Shown one piece after another: positions 28,920 through 37,162 of a stretch of 64,000 nt of DNA. Numbering within the stretch: position 1 is the first letter of the stretch; each line of letters opens with the position of its first letter. The notes under the pieces were generated by a model, which ran no database searches, was not told where the DNA came from, and worked only from the letters and a program-made list of their open reading frames with translations. Source of the stretch: Serratia ureilytica (GTDB lineage: Bacteria > Pseudomonadota > Gammaproteobacteria > Enterobacterales > Enterobacteriaceae); assembly GCF_013375155.1 (NCBI RefSeq), contig NZ_JABXOF010000013.1, positions 113,190-177,189 of the forward strand. The letters are read 5' to 3'. The translations under genes were made by a program, and so were the position numbers.

Positions 28920-29582
28920 CTAGTGCACGCTCACTCGCAGCGCCGCCGCGGTGGCAAACGGCGCCAATGTCACGCTGCCCGCCAGCATCGCGCCGAGTAT
29001 CGCCAGATAACCGTCGATCGGCATGCCCATCGAGGCGGCGTCGATCGCGCCGGTGGCGAAGATCAGCACCGGGATATACAGCGGCAGCACCAGCAGGCTG
29101 AGCAGCACGCCCCCTTTGCGCAGGCCGACGGTCAGCCCCACGCCGATAGCGCCGATCAGACTCAGCGTCGGCGTGCCGAGCAGCAGCGTACCCGCCACCG
29201 CCAGCCAGGTTTGCATATCAAGCGACAGCAGCAGCGCCACCAGCGGCGACAGGATCAGCAGCGGCAATCCCGTCACAACCCAGTGAGCACACACTTTGCC
29301 CAGCACCGTCATCGGCAGCGGCGTCGGCAGCAGCAACAGCTGCTCCAGCGAACCGTCGAGAAAGTCGTCGCGAAACAGCCGCTCCAGCGACAGCAGCGAA
29401 GCCAGCAGCGCCGCCACCCACACGATGCCCGGCGCAATGCGCGCCAGCAGCTGCGGTTCAGGGCCAATCCCCAGCGGGAACAGCGTGATCACAATCAGGA
29501 AAAACCACAGTGGGTTGACGATCTCCGACCCTTTACGGCAGGCGATCTTCAATTCGCGACGCACCAGAGTCAAAAACATCAC
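28920..29582 (-). CDS. ccmB: Haem exporter permease CcmB
   Basis: 220 aa with six membrane segments, starting [31 protein letters not shown], close to E. coli CcmB. Membrane partner of the CcmA ATPase in the CcmABCD complex that releases holo-CcmE. Its start overlaps the ccmA stop by 4 bp. Confidence 0.95.
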   Translation of the reverse strand: MMFLTLVRRELKIACRKGSEIVNPLWFFLIVITLFPLGIGPEPQLLARIAPGIVWVAALLASLLSLERLFRDDFLDGSLEQLLLLPTPLPMTVLGKVCAHWVVTGLPLLILSPLVALLLSLDMQTWLAVAGTLLLGTPTLSLIGAIGVGLTVGLRKGGVLLSLLVLPLYIPVLIFATGAIDAASMGMPIDGYLAILGAMLAGSVTLAPFATAAALRVSVH

Positions 29583-30223
29583 AAACTCCCCGCGTCGTGT
29601 TCCGCCAAACGAATTTTGCCCACCGTTTGGCTGACGCCGGCCAAATCCTGATGCGTGGTCAACAATACCATGCCGCCCCGCTGCGCATGTTGTTCAAAAA
29701 GGCTAATCAACTCGGCCACGCCCTGTTTATCGATTGCCGTCAAGGGTTCATCGAGGATCCACAGCGGCGCCGCGCTGAGCCACAATCGCGCCAGCGCCAC
29801 CCGCCGCTGTTGCCCGGCCGAAAGCTGCGCCACCGGCAGATCTTCGTACCCCACCAACCCCACCTGCTCCAGCGCGCGCCAGATGGCCTGATGCTCGACC
29901 GCGCCGCGCACCGCCTGATAAAACTGCAGATTTTCAAAGGGTGTCAATACGGCTTTGATGCCCGGTTGATGGCCGATAAACAGCAAATCTTGCTGATACG
30001 CCGCGCGATCGCGCAACGTGTTGCGCCCGCGCCAGCACACCTCACCGCCGTCCGGCCGCGCCAGACCGGCGAGGATGCGCAGCAAACTGGTCTTGCCCGC
30101 GCCGTTCGGCCCTTCTACCTGAATGATATCGCCCGGCTGAACTGAAAAGCTTAGCTCGCTAAACAGGATGCGCTCATCGCGCACGCAACTCAGACTTTTG
30201 GCTTCCAGCATCAGGGAACTCAT
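29579..30223 (-). CDS. ccmA: Cytochrome c maturation ABC ATPase CcmA
   Basis: 214 aa ABC ATPase: Walker [10 protein letters not shown], signature [16 protein letters not shown], Walker B LWILDEPL and the H-loop TTHQDL. It powers release of haem-loaded CcmE from CcmCD. First gene of the leftward ccmABCDEFGHI operon. The ATG at 30223 is used; an in-frame ATG four codons later (MLEAKSL) is an alternative. Confidence 0.95.
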   Translation of the reverse strand: MSSLMLEAKSLSCVRDERILFSELSFSVQPGDIIQVEGPNGAGKTSLLRILAGLARPDGGEVCWRGRNTLRDRAAYQQDLLFIGHQPGIKAVLTPFENLQFYQAVRGAVEHQAIWRALEQVGLVGYEDLPVAQLSAGQQRRVALARLWLSAAPLWILDEPLTAIDKQGVAELISLFEQHAQRGGMVLLTTHQDLAGVSQTVGKIRLAEHDAGSL

Positions 30224-30440
30224 ATTTTTCTTTGGGATAGCGAATCATAGCATAAGCCTTTCCCCGCACGCAGCCTGCGGCGGGCGCGCCGAGGGGCCAA
30301 TATGGCGAGCAGGATCAAGAATGCGTGGAAAAAATCGGCGGATTTTAACTCTTGTTACCTTTTTCTGTATTTCGCCGCATTTAGACCGGGCAACTACGCT
30401 TAATGACGTGAACTCACCCTTATTGAGCAGGAGCGACAGC

Positions 30441-31367
30441 ATGAACGAACAGCCACGCCAGGAGCACGAGCCGGATGAGACAATGCAGGTAGAGAGCGAA
30501 GAGCAGGAACAGGGCAAACGCGAAATCGAAGTCAGGGAAGAAAATTTGCCTTCGCGCGCGGCAGCGGTGCATGAGCAGATCCGGATGGAAGGCGAAAAAG
30601 AGCTAGAGCGCGACGGGCTGGCGCTGCTGTGGTCGGCGATCGCCGCCGGGCTGTCGATGGGCGCCTCGCTGGCGGCGAAAGGCATTTTCCACGCCCGCTT
30701 GCCGGACGATCCCAGCCGCTTTTTCATTGAGAACCTCGGCTACACCTTCGGTTTTATCATTGTCATTATGGCGCGCCAGCAGCTGTTTACCGAAAACACC
30801 GTCACGGCGGTGTTGCCGATCATGCATAAGCCCACGCCGCGCAACCTGCTTATCCTACTGCGCCTGTGGGGCGTGGTGCTGCTCGGCAATCTGATCGGCA
30901 CCGCGCTGGCGGCACTGGCGTTTACCCATATGCCGCTGTTCGACGCCGAAACGCGCCGCGCCTTCATCAGTCTGGGCGAAGAGGTGATGCGCCATACGCC
31001 GGGAGAAATGTTCGCCAACGGCATCCTGGCCGGCTGGATCATCGCCACCATGGTATGGATGTTCCCGGCCGCCGGCGCGGCGAAAATCTGGGTGATCGTG
31101 TTGATGACCTACCTGGTGGCGATTTGCGATTTGACGCATATCGTGGTCGGCTCGGTGGAGATCCTGTATCTGGTGTTCAACGGCGCGATGGAATGGCAAG
31201 CATTCGTTTATCCGTTCGCCCTGCCGACGCTGGCGGGCAACATCATCGGCGGCACTTTTATCTTTGCGCTGATAAGCCACGCGCAAATCCGCAACGATTT
31301 GAGCGCCAAAAATAAGGCGGCGCGCCTGCAAGAGGAAAAACGGCGCCACGGCGGGGAAAAACCGTGA
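30441..31367 (+). CDS. yfdC: YfdC-type formate/nitrite transporter family membrane protein
   Basis: 308 aa. An acidic N-terminal tail of about 75 residues (repeated E/Q runs) precedes six membrane segments of the FNT fold, with GYTFGFIIVIMARQQLFTENTVTAVLP and NAPL-like ANGILAGWIIATMVWMFPAAGAAK. It matches E. coli YfdC (310 aa), whose substrate is not known. The ATG at 30441 has AGGAG at 30428-30432. The same gene lies beside argW in E. coli. Confidence 0.92.
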   Translation: MNEQPRQEHEPDETMQVESEEQEQGKREIEVREENLPSRAAAVHEQIRMEGEKELERDGLALLWSAIAAGLSMGASLAAKGIFHARLPDDPSRFFIENLGYTFGFIIVIMARQQLFTENTVTAVLPIMHKPTPRNLLILLRLWGVVLLGNLIGTALAALAFTHMPLFDAETRRAFISLGEEVMRHTPGEMFANGILAGWIIATMVWMFPAAGAAKIWVIVLMTYLVAICDLTHIVVGSVEILYLVFNGAMEWQAFVYPFALPTLAGNIIGGTFIFALISHAQIRNDLSAKNKAARLQEEKRRHGGEKP

Positions 31368-31437
31368 TCGCCGTCGGTTAGCCAAGGAAATTTCGGCGCG
31401 AACTGGCGAGGTATTGAGCAAACGCGCCGCTAAGCGC

Positions 31438-31465
31438 TTATTCTGCGGGTAAAAAAAGGTATAAT
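31438..31465 (+). promoter_or_regulatory. Promoter of argW
   Basis: A consensus TATAAT at 31460-31465 with a weak TTATTC 16 bp upstream, followed by a GCCCC discriminator typical of stable RNA promoters under stringent control. It lies 31 bp before the mature tRNA end. Confidence 0.6.
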
Positions 31466-31496
31466 GCCCCGGCAGCTTCGGTTGCCGGTCCGCAGC

Positions 31497-31571
31497 GTCC
31501 CCGTAGTTAAACGGATATAACAAGCCCCTCCTAAGGGCTAGTTACTGGTTCGATTCCAGTCGGGGACGCCA
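31497..31571 (+). tRNA. argW: tRNA-Arg (anticodon CCU)
   Basis: 75 nt including the encoded CCA. The acceptor stem is GTCCCCG / CGGGGAC, the anticodon arm is GCCCC-TCCTAAG-GGGCT-like with anticodon CCT, and the T arm is CTGG-TTCGATT-CCAG. It reads the rare AGG codon. In E. coli the homologous argW is the attachment site of a prophage (CPS-53). Here it is followed by AT-rich unusual DNA. Confidence 0.95.
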
Positions 31572-31642
31572 TTTTTCCTTATCGAGCCAATGCGCATCGA
31601 CCGCCCGCGGACCCTGCTTCAATCCCTTGTTCAGCCCTAATT

Positions 31643-31885
31643 TCATCCCTGCGGGTGCAGGCACGCCATCCAGGTCATTCCTGCCAACGCGATTGGCTGA
31701 TGTTCCCGATTATTGGCCATCGCATTTCCTGAAAACATGAACAGAATGAATGCCAGCGTGAATTGAATGGCCCGTTTCCCTAAACCGGCGACGATGATTC
31801 GGCCAAAGGCAGACAGCCTTAAATACAGTAGCAGGAGTGCGTGGTGCCGTTTATTCCTCGACTCGGGGCGATTTTCTCTATTCAT
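31643..31885 (-). CDS. Hypothetical 80-aa membrane or exported protein
   Basis: 80 aa: a basic N-terminus (NRENRPESRNKRHH), two hydrophobic stretches (LLLLYLRLSAFGRIIVAGL; AIQFTLAFILFMFSGNAMA) and a short polar tail. The sequence AMA-NN after the second stretch looks like a signal-peptidase site. AAGGAG stands 6 bases before the ATG, and the gene starts 19 bp after the AraC-type gene, so it is probably cotranscribed with it. I recognise no family. Confidence 0.55.
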   Translation of the reverse strand: MNRENRPESRNKRHHALLLLYLRLSAFGRIIVAGLGKRAIQFTLAFILFMFSGNAMANNREHQPIALAGMTWMACLHPQG

Positions 31886-31904
31886 GACGTCTCCTTTTCC
31901 ATCA

Positions 31905-32705
31905 CTACGTCACAGGAATAAGTATATCGACATTGATAACTTTACTGTTTGAATTTTCATCTCTATATAGCTCGATAAAGAAGCTCTCCCTCATTTTGAC
32001 GTTGATAGCCGGCAAGTAAGCGTCATATATCCCCTCAAAAAAATTAACGTACTCAGGCAACTCGCCCATAAAGGGAATAACAATATATTTGCCCATTGGG
32101 ATATAGAAGTTGAAGATGGAGTGAAAAACCGCCTGATCCTTGCCGTTGGCATGGCATTTATTCCCCCTGCTTTTCTCTACATTATATGCCCCCCAATTTT
32201 TGCTTAGCCGTTTCTCATTAGTCTGCGCAATATCATTGGCATCTCTGTATTTCCTTATAGAATGGAAAATTAATGTTTTGTAATGCTTCAGCATCTCGAT
32301 GTCATCCGGCATGACCGTATGATAGAAATAGGGTTTATTATCGTTGCCGTACGGGGGGATCTGCGTGGAAAAATCCCATCCCCGGCTGTTTCTAAAGCTG
32401 TTGGGCGTTTCGCCAAAGAAACGTTTGAATGCCCGGGTGTAGCATTGCTGAGAGGCAAACCCCGATGCCAAGGCGACATCCAATATGTTCCCTTGATGCT
32501 GTTTGAGCAAGACAGCCGATCGGCTCAGCTTTCTATTCCTGATATACGTCCCGAGCGTAATGCCAAAATAATGCTTAAACAACCGCTGTAAATGCCATTT
32601 AGAGTAACCCGAGATAATTGAAACCTTCTCAACCGAAAGCCCCTCCACAATATTCTTTTCCATATACTCCAATACTTGTAAAAGAATATCTCTTCTGTAA
32701 TCCAT
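31905..32705 (-). CDS. AraC-family regulator (N-terminal HTH, Rob-like C-terminal domain)
   Basis: 266 aa. The double helix-turn-helix of the AraC/XylS family is N-terminal (residues about 8-105; VEKVSIISGYSKWHLQRLFKHYFG and DVALASGFASQQCYTRAFKRFFGETP), as in MarA/SoxS/Rob. A C-terminal domain of about 140 residues resembles the GyrI-like effector domain of Rob. The start at 32705 has AAGGAG 6 bases before it. Base composition is clearly more AT-rich than the flanks and codon use is atypical, so horizontal acquisition downstream of argW is likely. Targets unknown. Confidence 0.85.
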   Translation of the reverse strand: MDYRRDILLQVLEYMEKNIVEGLSVEKVSIISGYSKWHLQRLFKHYFGITLGTYIRNRKLSRSAVLLKQHQGNILDVALASGFASQQCYTRAFKRFFGETPNSFRNSRGWDFSTQIPPYGNDNKPYFYHTVMPDDIEMLKHYKTLIFHSIRKYRDANDIAQTNEKRLSKNWGAYNVEKSRGNKCHANGKDQAVFHSIFNFYIPMGKYIVIPFMGELPEYVNFFEGIYDAYLPAINVKMRESFFIELYRDENSNSKVINVDILIPVT

Positions 32706-33406
32706 GTGCGCTCCTTGCATTTATAAAAGTCGTATCCTTTTCATTAAAATCGTTAAGCGAAGAAATTAAGTCATTAAGATTAATCCTAAAAAATCACGCC
32801 CTCTTCTTTTTATTCTCACACCCTCCGAGAGGTCATTATATAAATAACTGAAAATGATCATGTTATATAAATCCACCCACAAGAAAATCGAAAAACAAAA
32901 TTTAACGACACAAAGTGCATCTATTGAAGGAGCACTTGCGCCGCCAGTGAGAATCACACTTTCTGTTAATTTTTTTATCTTAAAGTGTTTTTTATCGCAT
33001 CAATTGCATGGCCGAATAGGAATTTCATCATCAGAAATGAAATCGCATTTTATAGCCTTGATTGTTGATAACACTTATTGCAGCTAATGGGTAAAGCCTG
33101 AGCCGTGGCTAAGGAAGCTGAGAGGAATAAACGCAAAGCCTGAACATCAGGCTTAATAATCACATGTCGCAACAGTGAGTTTCTTTTTTATCTTTCCCTG
33201 CACAGAAAAAGCGGATGCATCAACAAATCATGTTAGAGGTCATATATTGCCTTCCCGTCCCGGGGGCATTGATGCTCCCGCACCGCGCCAGCCTCTCCGC
33301 CGTCAAGCGCCAAGCCGATACGCGCCATAGTTTGTTACCGTAACCGCCCGCTCCTCAAAAAAAAAAGCCCAGCACGCAAAGCTGGGCTTTTCATCCAATG
33401 AGCGGA
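32706..33406. other. 700-bp AT-rich region without a supported gene
   Basis: Short open frames exist but none has a convincing ribosome site plus family signal. The region includes a hairpin AAGCCTGA-ACA-TCAGGCTT at 33136-33154 followed by AATAAT, and returns to GC-rich sequence near 33255. It may be the remnant half of an insertion after argW, or hold a small RNA ending at the hairpin. Confidence 0.4.
33363..33391 (-). terminator. Terminator of the 33407-34601 operon
   Basis: Perfect stem AAAAGCCCAGC / GCTGGGCTTTT (33363-33373 with 33381-33391), preceded on the plus strand by a long A run, which becomes the U tract read leftward. Confidence 0.85.
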
Positions 33407-33628
33407 TTAGTCCGTCAGGTTGTCGATCTCTGCCGCTCTGTGCTTACGCAACAGATACAGCAGCAAGGACACCCGTCGCTCGGTCCGTTCCGGGGTATCC
33501 GGCGGCAAGTTATAGCGCAAGGTGTAGCGCTCGTTGTTCTCGTTGCAAAAATCGATGACCAGTACGGGCGCAGACGCTCCCGCCACTTTTCGATAATTCA
33601 GCGAGATGCACGACAGGTTTTTGCCCAT
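33407..33628 (-). CDS. Hypothetical 73-aa protein, cotranscribed with the membrane protein upstream
   Basis: 73 aa soluble protein: a beta-like N-terminal half (NLSCISLNYRKVAGASAPVLVIDFCNENNERYTLRYNLPP) and a helical charged C-terminal half. It starts one base after the preceding gene stops and ends just before a strong terminator, so it is the second gene of a two-gene operon. No family recognised. Confidence 0.65.
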   Translation of the reverse strand: MGKNLSCISLNYRKVAGASAPVLVIDFCNENNERYTLRYNLPPDTPERTERRVSLLLYLLRKHRAAEIDNLTD

Positions 33629-33629
33629 C

Positions 33630-34601
33630 TCAACTCACCGTGACGGTACGGCGGGTTGACTCGGCAATTCGCCCCACGCCGGCGCTCAACGCAGCGCCCA
33701 GCAGCAGTATCAGCAGTGAGCCCCACGCGGCGCGAGAGAGTTGCTTGGCCGCTTCATCAGCCGCTTCACGCGCTTTCTGCTCGGCCTCGGCCTTGAGTTT
33801 TTCCACCTTCTGCACCGCCTGCTGATAAGCCTGGGCGTAGTTATCGACGATTTGGCTCGCTTCATCACGGCTCTTGCCGGTACGCGCCGCAACAATATTC
33901 ACCAGCGCGTCCTTATCGGCGGCGCTCAACGTCGGCTCACCGGACTGCTTAACGCGCTCGAACCACTGCTTAAGCTCGGTGGCAGCCTGCGCCGGATCGG
34001 CCGCAGCATCCACGGCCGACTGTTTGCCGTCGGCGGCCGCCCGATTGGCTTTCTGCTCCAACCGAGCCGGATCCAGCTCCGGCTTACCGGTCTGCTTAAG
34101 CGTTGCGTTCAACTGGCTTTCCAGGTTTCCCCAGTCCAGGCTGATGCCATTTTTATCCAACTGTTGCTTCAGGCTGTCGCCCACGCTTGGCGCCGCCGCC
34201 GCCAGGCCGCTGCCCGCCAGCGAGAGCCCTTTGCCAACCGCGTTGCCAGCCAGCCCCACCACGCCGCTTGCCAGCGACACCATCAACCAGGTGGTCAGCA
34301 AGGTGGTGATCGCCCAGCTCAACAGGCCATGCAAGCCGCCGCGATTCGGCGCGGTGCGGCCGGCGACGAACGCGCCTGCGGCCAACGACGCCAGCGTTGA
34401 AACCAGCAGCCAGATCCCGGTGCTGGTGCCAAATCCGCTCAGCGGGTTGCCCTTTTGCATCATATCCACGGCCTGGGCGCCGATCGCCGTCCCCAGCACG
34501 CTGAATATCAGATAAGTCACCAGCGCCACGGCACTCCCGGCCAATATCGAGCCCCATGACACCTGAAACGCAAAGCGATTTGATTCATAGACAGTGGTCA
34601 T
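33630..34601 (-). CDS. Membrane protein with long coiled periplasmic or cytoplasmic domain
   Basis: 323 aa. Three N-terminal membrane segments (about residues 15-40, 65-85, 95-125) with Gly/Ala-rich packing, then an Ala/Gln/Lys/Glu-rich helical region of about 150 residues predicted to form coiled coil (TELKQWFERVKQSGEP, EKLKAEAEQKAREAADEAAKQL). A final membrane segment (WGSLLILLLGAALSAGVG) closes it. Related proteins occur next to CsbD and other general stress genes in soil proteobacteria; that comparison is from memory. It is divergent from the PAS-LuxR regulator. Confidence 0.7.
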   Translation of the reverse strand: MTTVYESNRFAFQVSWGSILAGSAVALVTYLIFSVLGTAIGAQAVDMMQKGNPLSGFGTSTGIWLLVSTLASLAAGAFVAGRTAPNRGGLHGLLSWAITTLLTTWLMVSLASGVVGLAGNAVGKGLSLAGSGLAAAAPSVGDSLKQQLDKNGISLDWGNLESQLNATLKQTGKPELDPARLEQKANRAAADGKQSAVDAAADPAQAATELKQWFERVKQSGEPTLSAADKDALVNIVAARTGKSRDEASQIVDNYAQAYQQAVQKVEKLKAEAEQKAREAADEAAKQLSRAAWGSLLILLLGAALSAGVGRIAESTRRTVTVS

Positions 34602-34700
34602 CGTTGTTCCTTATATTTTCTGGACAAGTGATTGCACGCACGGCAGAAAACCGCGCAGACAAATTCAGTCTGCCGCGCGACATCATCGGCCGTCCCGGTT

Positions 34701-34756
34701 CATTTGCACCAGAACGCCTGGTGCATTCACACCCTGCGAATACGCACGTTATGCAC
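34701..34756. promoter_or_regulatory. Dyad and repeat elements upstream of the PAS-LuxR gene
   Basis: A perfect inverted repeat TGCACCAG-AACGC-CTGGTGCA lies at 34705-34725. The flanking 10-mer CATTTGCACC (34701-34710) and the 9-mer GTTATGCAC (34748-34756) both recur, inverted, upstream of csbD. The region is between the divergent membrane-protein and PAS-LuxR genes, so an operator for the regulator is plausible. Confidence 0.5.
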
Positions 34757-34828
34757 TAAGCTGCTCAGCGAGTAGCGTAACCCGCGGCCCCTAGAGAGGC
34801 CGCTCCCCTTCTGTCTAGCGGAGAACAC

Positions 34829-36325
34829 ATGAGCCAATCCGTCTTGGCCAGCGAAACCAACCGCGGCCACCTGCAGCAAATCATCTCCGGCTTGTCCGAC
34901 GGCGTGATCCTGACGGATACCGATCAAACCCTGCTATGGGCCAACGAGGCCGCGTTAGCCATGCATGGCGTGAGCCACCAGCAAGCCCTGGGGGCCAATG
35001 CCGGCGAGTACGCGGCGCGTTTTGCCCTGCGCTATCGCAACAACCATCCGCTGGCTTTGGAGCAGTACCCTTTGAACCGGGTTGCCGATGGCGAGACCTT
35101 CACCGATGTGGTGGTGGAAGTTCGCCAGGTCGACGATCCGGACAGTTTCTGGGTGCACCGCCTGCGGAGCCTGATCGTCACCGATCCGCAGGGGCAGCCG
35201 GAGCTGCTGGCGCTGATCATGAGCGACGCGACGGAGTGGGCCAGCGCCGAACAGCGCTTTGAAAAAACCTTTAACGCCAATCCGGCGCCGGCGGTCATCT
35301 GTCGGCTCAGCGATCTGCGCTACGTCAAGGTCAATCAAGGGTTCCTTGATATGACCGGTTACCAACGTGAACAGGTCTTGGGGCGTTCGGTTTATGAACT
35401 GGACGTCCTGCAACAGGCCGAGCATAAAGAGCTGGCCGTGCAGCGCCTGGGGGAAGGCGCCACCATTCCGCAGATGGAGGCCGAGCTGAAACTGCCCGAT
35501 GGAGGCAGCAAGCTGGTGGTGGTTGCCGGTCAACCGTTGGACATCAATGAAGACGACTGCATGCTGTTCACGTTTACCGATCTCGAACCCCGGCGCCAGG
35601 CTGAATCGGCGCTGCGAGAAAGTGAAGAGCGGTTCGCCAAATCTTTCCGCCTGAGCCCGGTGCCAACGCTGGTGTGCACCGCAGACGGGCGGCGCGTGCT
35701 GGATGTTAACGAAGCCTTCGTCCGCGCCATCGAATGCGACGCCGAAGCCTTGGTCGGCAAATCGGTCGACGAGATCCCGGTTTTTGACGATCCCGAGGCG
35801 GGCAGCCGTTTGTTTGCCGCCCTGGAAAAAACCGGCAATGTCGAAGGGATGGACATCCGGGTGCGCAAGAAAGGGAGCGAGTTAATCGACTGCGTGGCCT
35901 CGGCGGATGCCGTCAGCATCCATAATGCGCCCTGCTATCTGTTGGTGCTCATGGACATTACCGAACGCAAGCGCTCGGAGCTGGAGCTGGTGAACGCCAT
36001 CGAGGAAGTGATGCAGGACGCCTCGTGGTTTAGCCAAACCCTGATCGAAAAACTGGCTAATGTGAAAAGCATCAATCGGTCCAACCAGACCGGGTTTGCC
36101 GCCAACGATCTCACCCCGCGCGAGCGCGATGTGCTGGGTTTGATCTGCGAGGGACTGCCGGACAAGAAAATCGCGGCGCGCCTCAATCTGGCGCTCAACA
36201 CCATTCGCAATCATGTCGCGACGGTCTATTCCAAACTCGGCGTGCACAGCCGCAGCGAAGCCATCGTATGGGCCAGAGAACGCGGGCTGTTTACCGGCGG
36301 ACCAGCCTCGATGAATGGCAAGTAG
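34829..36325 (+). CDS. Multi-PAS sensor/LuxR-type transcriptional regulator
   Basis: 498 aa soluble protein. PAS-like domain 1 (about residues 10-130; SGLSDGVILTDTDQTLLWANEAAL), PAS 2 (about 140-255; NPAPAVICRLSDLRYVKVNQGFLDMTGY), PAS 3 (about 265-385; RLSPVPTLVCTADGRRVLDVNEAF, ending MDITERKRSE), then a LuxR/FixJ helix-turn-helix (about 425-490; LTPRERDVLGLICEGLPDKKIAARLNLALNTIRNHV). No receiver or kinase domain, so this is a one-component sensor-regulator; the signal (redox, light or a ligand) is unknown. It is followed 134 bp later by csbD. Confidence 0.88.
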   Translation: MSQSVLASETNRGHLQQIISGLSDGVILTDTDQTLLWANEAALAMHGVSHQQALGANAGEYAARFALRYRNNHPLALEQYPLNRVADGETFTDVVVEVRQVDDPDSFWVHRLRSLIVTDPQGQPELLALIMSDATEWASAEQRFEKTFNANPAPAVICRLSDLRYVKVNQGFLDMTGYQREQVLGRSVYELDVLQQAEHKELAVQRLGEGATIPQMEAELKLPDGGSKLVVVAGQPLDINEDDCMLFTFTDLEPRRQAESALRESEERFAKSFRLSPVPTLVCTADGRRVLDVNEAFVRAIECDAEALVGKSVDEIPVFDDPEAGSRLFAALEKTGNVEGMDIRVRKKGSELIDCVASADAVSIHNAPCYLLVLMDITERKRSELELVNAIEEVMQDASWFSQTLIEKLANVKSINRSNQTGFAANDLTPRERDVLGLICEGLPDKKIAARLNLALNTIRNHVATVYSKLGVHSRSEAIVWARERGLFTGGPASMNGK

Positions 36326-36409
36326 CCTGCAAATGCACTAGCCATACCGATGCAAACGCCCCTTATGAGCACCGAGTGAAGTGCATAACATGGCGGTGCA
36401 AATGCAGGC
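36325..36409. promoter_or_regulatory. Inverted/direct repeats upstream of csbD
   Basis: TGCAAATGCA occurs at 36328-36337 and 36397-36406. The longer arms GCCTGCAAATGCAC...GCCAT (36325-36345) and ATGGC.GTGCAAATGCAGGC (36390-36409) form an imperfect dyad. GTGCATAAC (36381-36389) and GGTGCAAATG (36395-36404) are the reverse complements of elements upstream of the PAS-LuxR gene. Probably a regulator-binding region. Confidence 0.5.
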
Positions 36410-36459
36410 TTTCGCCCTGTGCGAACGCCAAACGGATCGAACCTAAGGAGCGCATCATA

Positions 36460-36711
36460 ATGAACAGCGAAAAAGCCAATGGCATGATGGAAAAAGTGGC
36501 GGGCAAAGCGCAGGAAATCGCGGGCGACGTCAGCGGCAACGAACGTTGGCAGGCCGAAGGCGTCACGCGCCAGGCAGTGGGCGCGCTGCAAGAAAAATAC
36601 GGCGACGCCCTGAGCTGCGCCGGCAGCATGATGAAGAAAAATCCCCTCGCCGCGTTGGCACTCGTTGCCGGCGCAGGTCTGTTGGCCGGCCTGCTGCTGC
36701 GTCGCCGTTGA
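36460..36711 (+). CDS. CsbD-like stress protein with C-terminal membrane segment
   Basis: 83 aa. The N-terminal half is CsbD-like (KANGMMEKVAGKAQEIAGDVSGNERWQAEGVTRQAVGALQEKYGD). The C-terminus is a hydrophobic anchor (LAALALVAGAGLLAGLLL) ending in RRR. CsbD-family proteins are induced in general stress responses, but their biochemical role is unknown. TAAGGAG precedes the ATG. Directly downstream of the PAS-LuxR regulator and followed by a terminator. Confidence 0.8.
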   Translation: MNSEKANGMMEKVAGKAQEIAGDVSGNERWQAEGVTRQAVGALQEKYGDALSCAGSMMKKNPLAALALVAGAGLLAGLLLRRR

Positions 36712-37162
36712 TGGGCGCCGACGAGCAAACCACTTTTCCCTGAATGCCGTGTCCGGTGGGCAGCCACCGGGCACGGTTCTTTGCCAGGCGGGGGATTGCT
36801 GCCTCCCTCTCGTTGGCATCCGGGCTTAACGCATGCTCTGCGTCGCCATGCCACGGATTATTATGGCGAAACCATTCTATCCCGCATGGAACATGAGCCT
36901 TTATCGTTCAGGCTGTCGCACACCGCCTTTACTCGCTGCTTAACGGCACCTCTTTTATTATATTCGTCCTATTGCTGATTATCATCGCCTCTCAGTCAAC
37001 GCCCCCTGTGTCTGTTATTTCCGCGTGTTATGCCAGTAAGTTAATTTACCCTCAACATAACGAAATCCCTCGGCATAAAAACCGAATATATCAATCAGGC
37101 TGGGTTTATCCTCCGCACCATTAAATGTTAATATTGCCGGATTATGCGCACGGAGAAATAGC
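36712..37162. other. 451-bp region between csbD and the DsdC-like gene
   Basis: Starts with the csbD terminator (separate entry) and ends with the promoter area of the LysR gene, which is AT-rich from about 36940. No supported gene; short frames here lack ribosome sites. Confidence 0.5.
36747..36782 (+). terminator. Terminator after csbD
   Basis: A 13-bp stem CCGTGTCCGGTGG / CCACCGGGCACGG (36747-36759 with 36764-36776, one G-U pair) with a GCAG loop, followed by TTCTTT. Confidence 0.75.

Noticed and set aside
32854..33087. 77-aa frame in the AT-rich gap
   Set aside because: No ribosome site and no recognisable features; AT-rich DNA readily gives such frames.
31497..33406. Prophage or integrative element at argW
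   Set aside because: No integrase, no phage genes and no second copy of the tRNA 3' end were found in the following sequence, so only a possible remnant is claimed.
36781..36978. 65-aa frame after csbD
   Set aside because: Overlaps the end of the csbD terminator and has no ribosome site.
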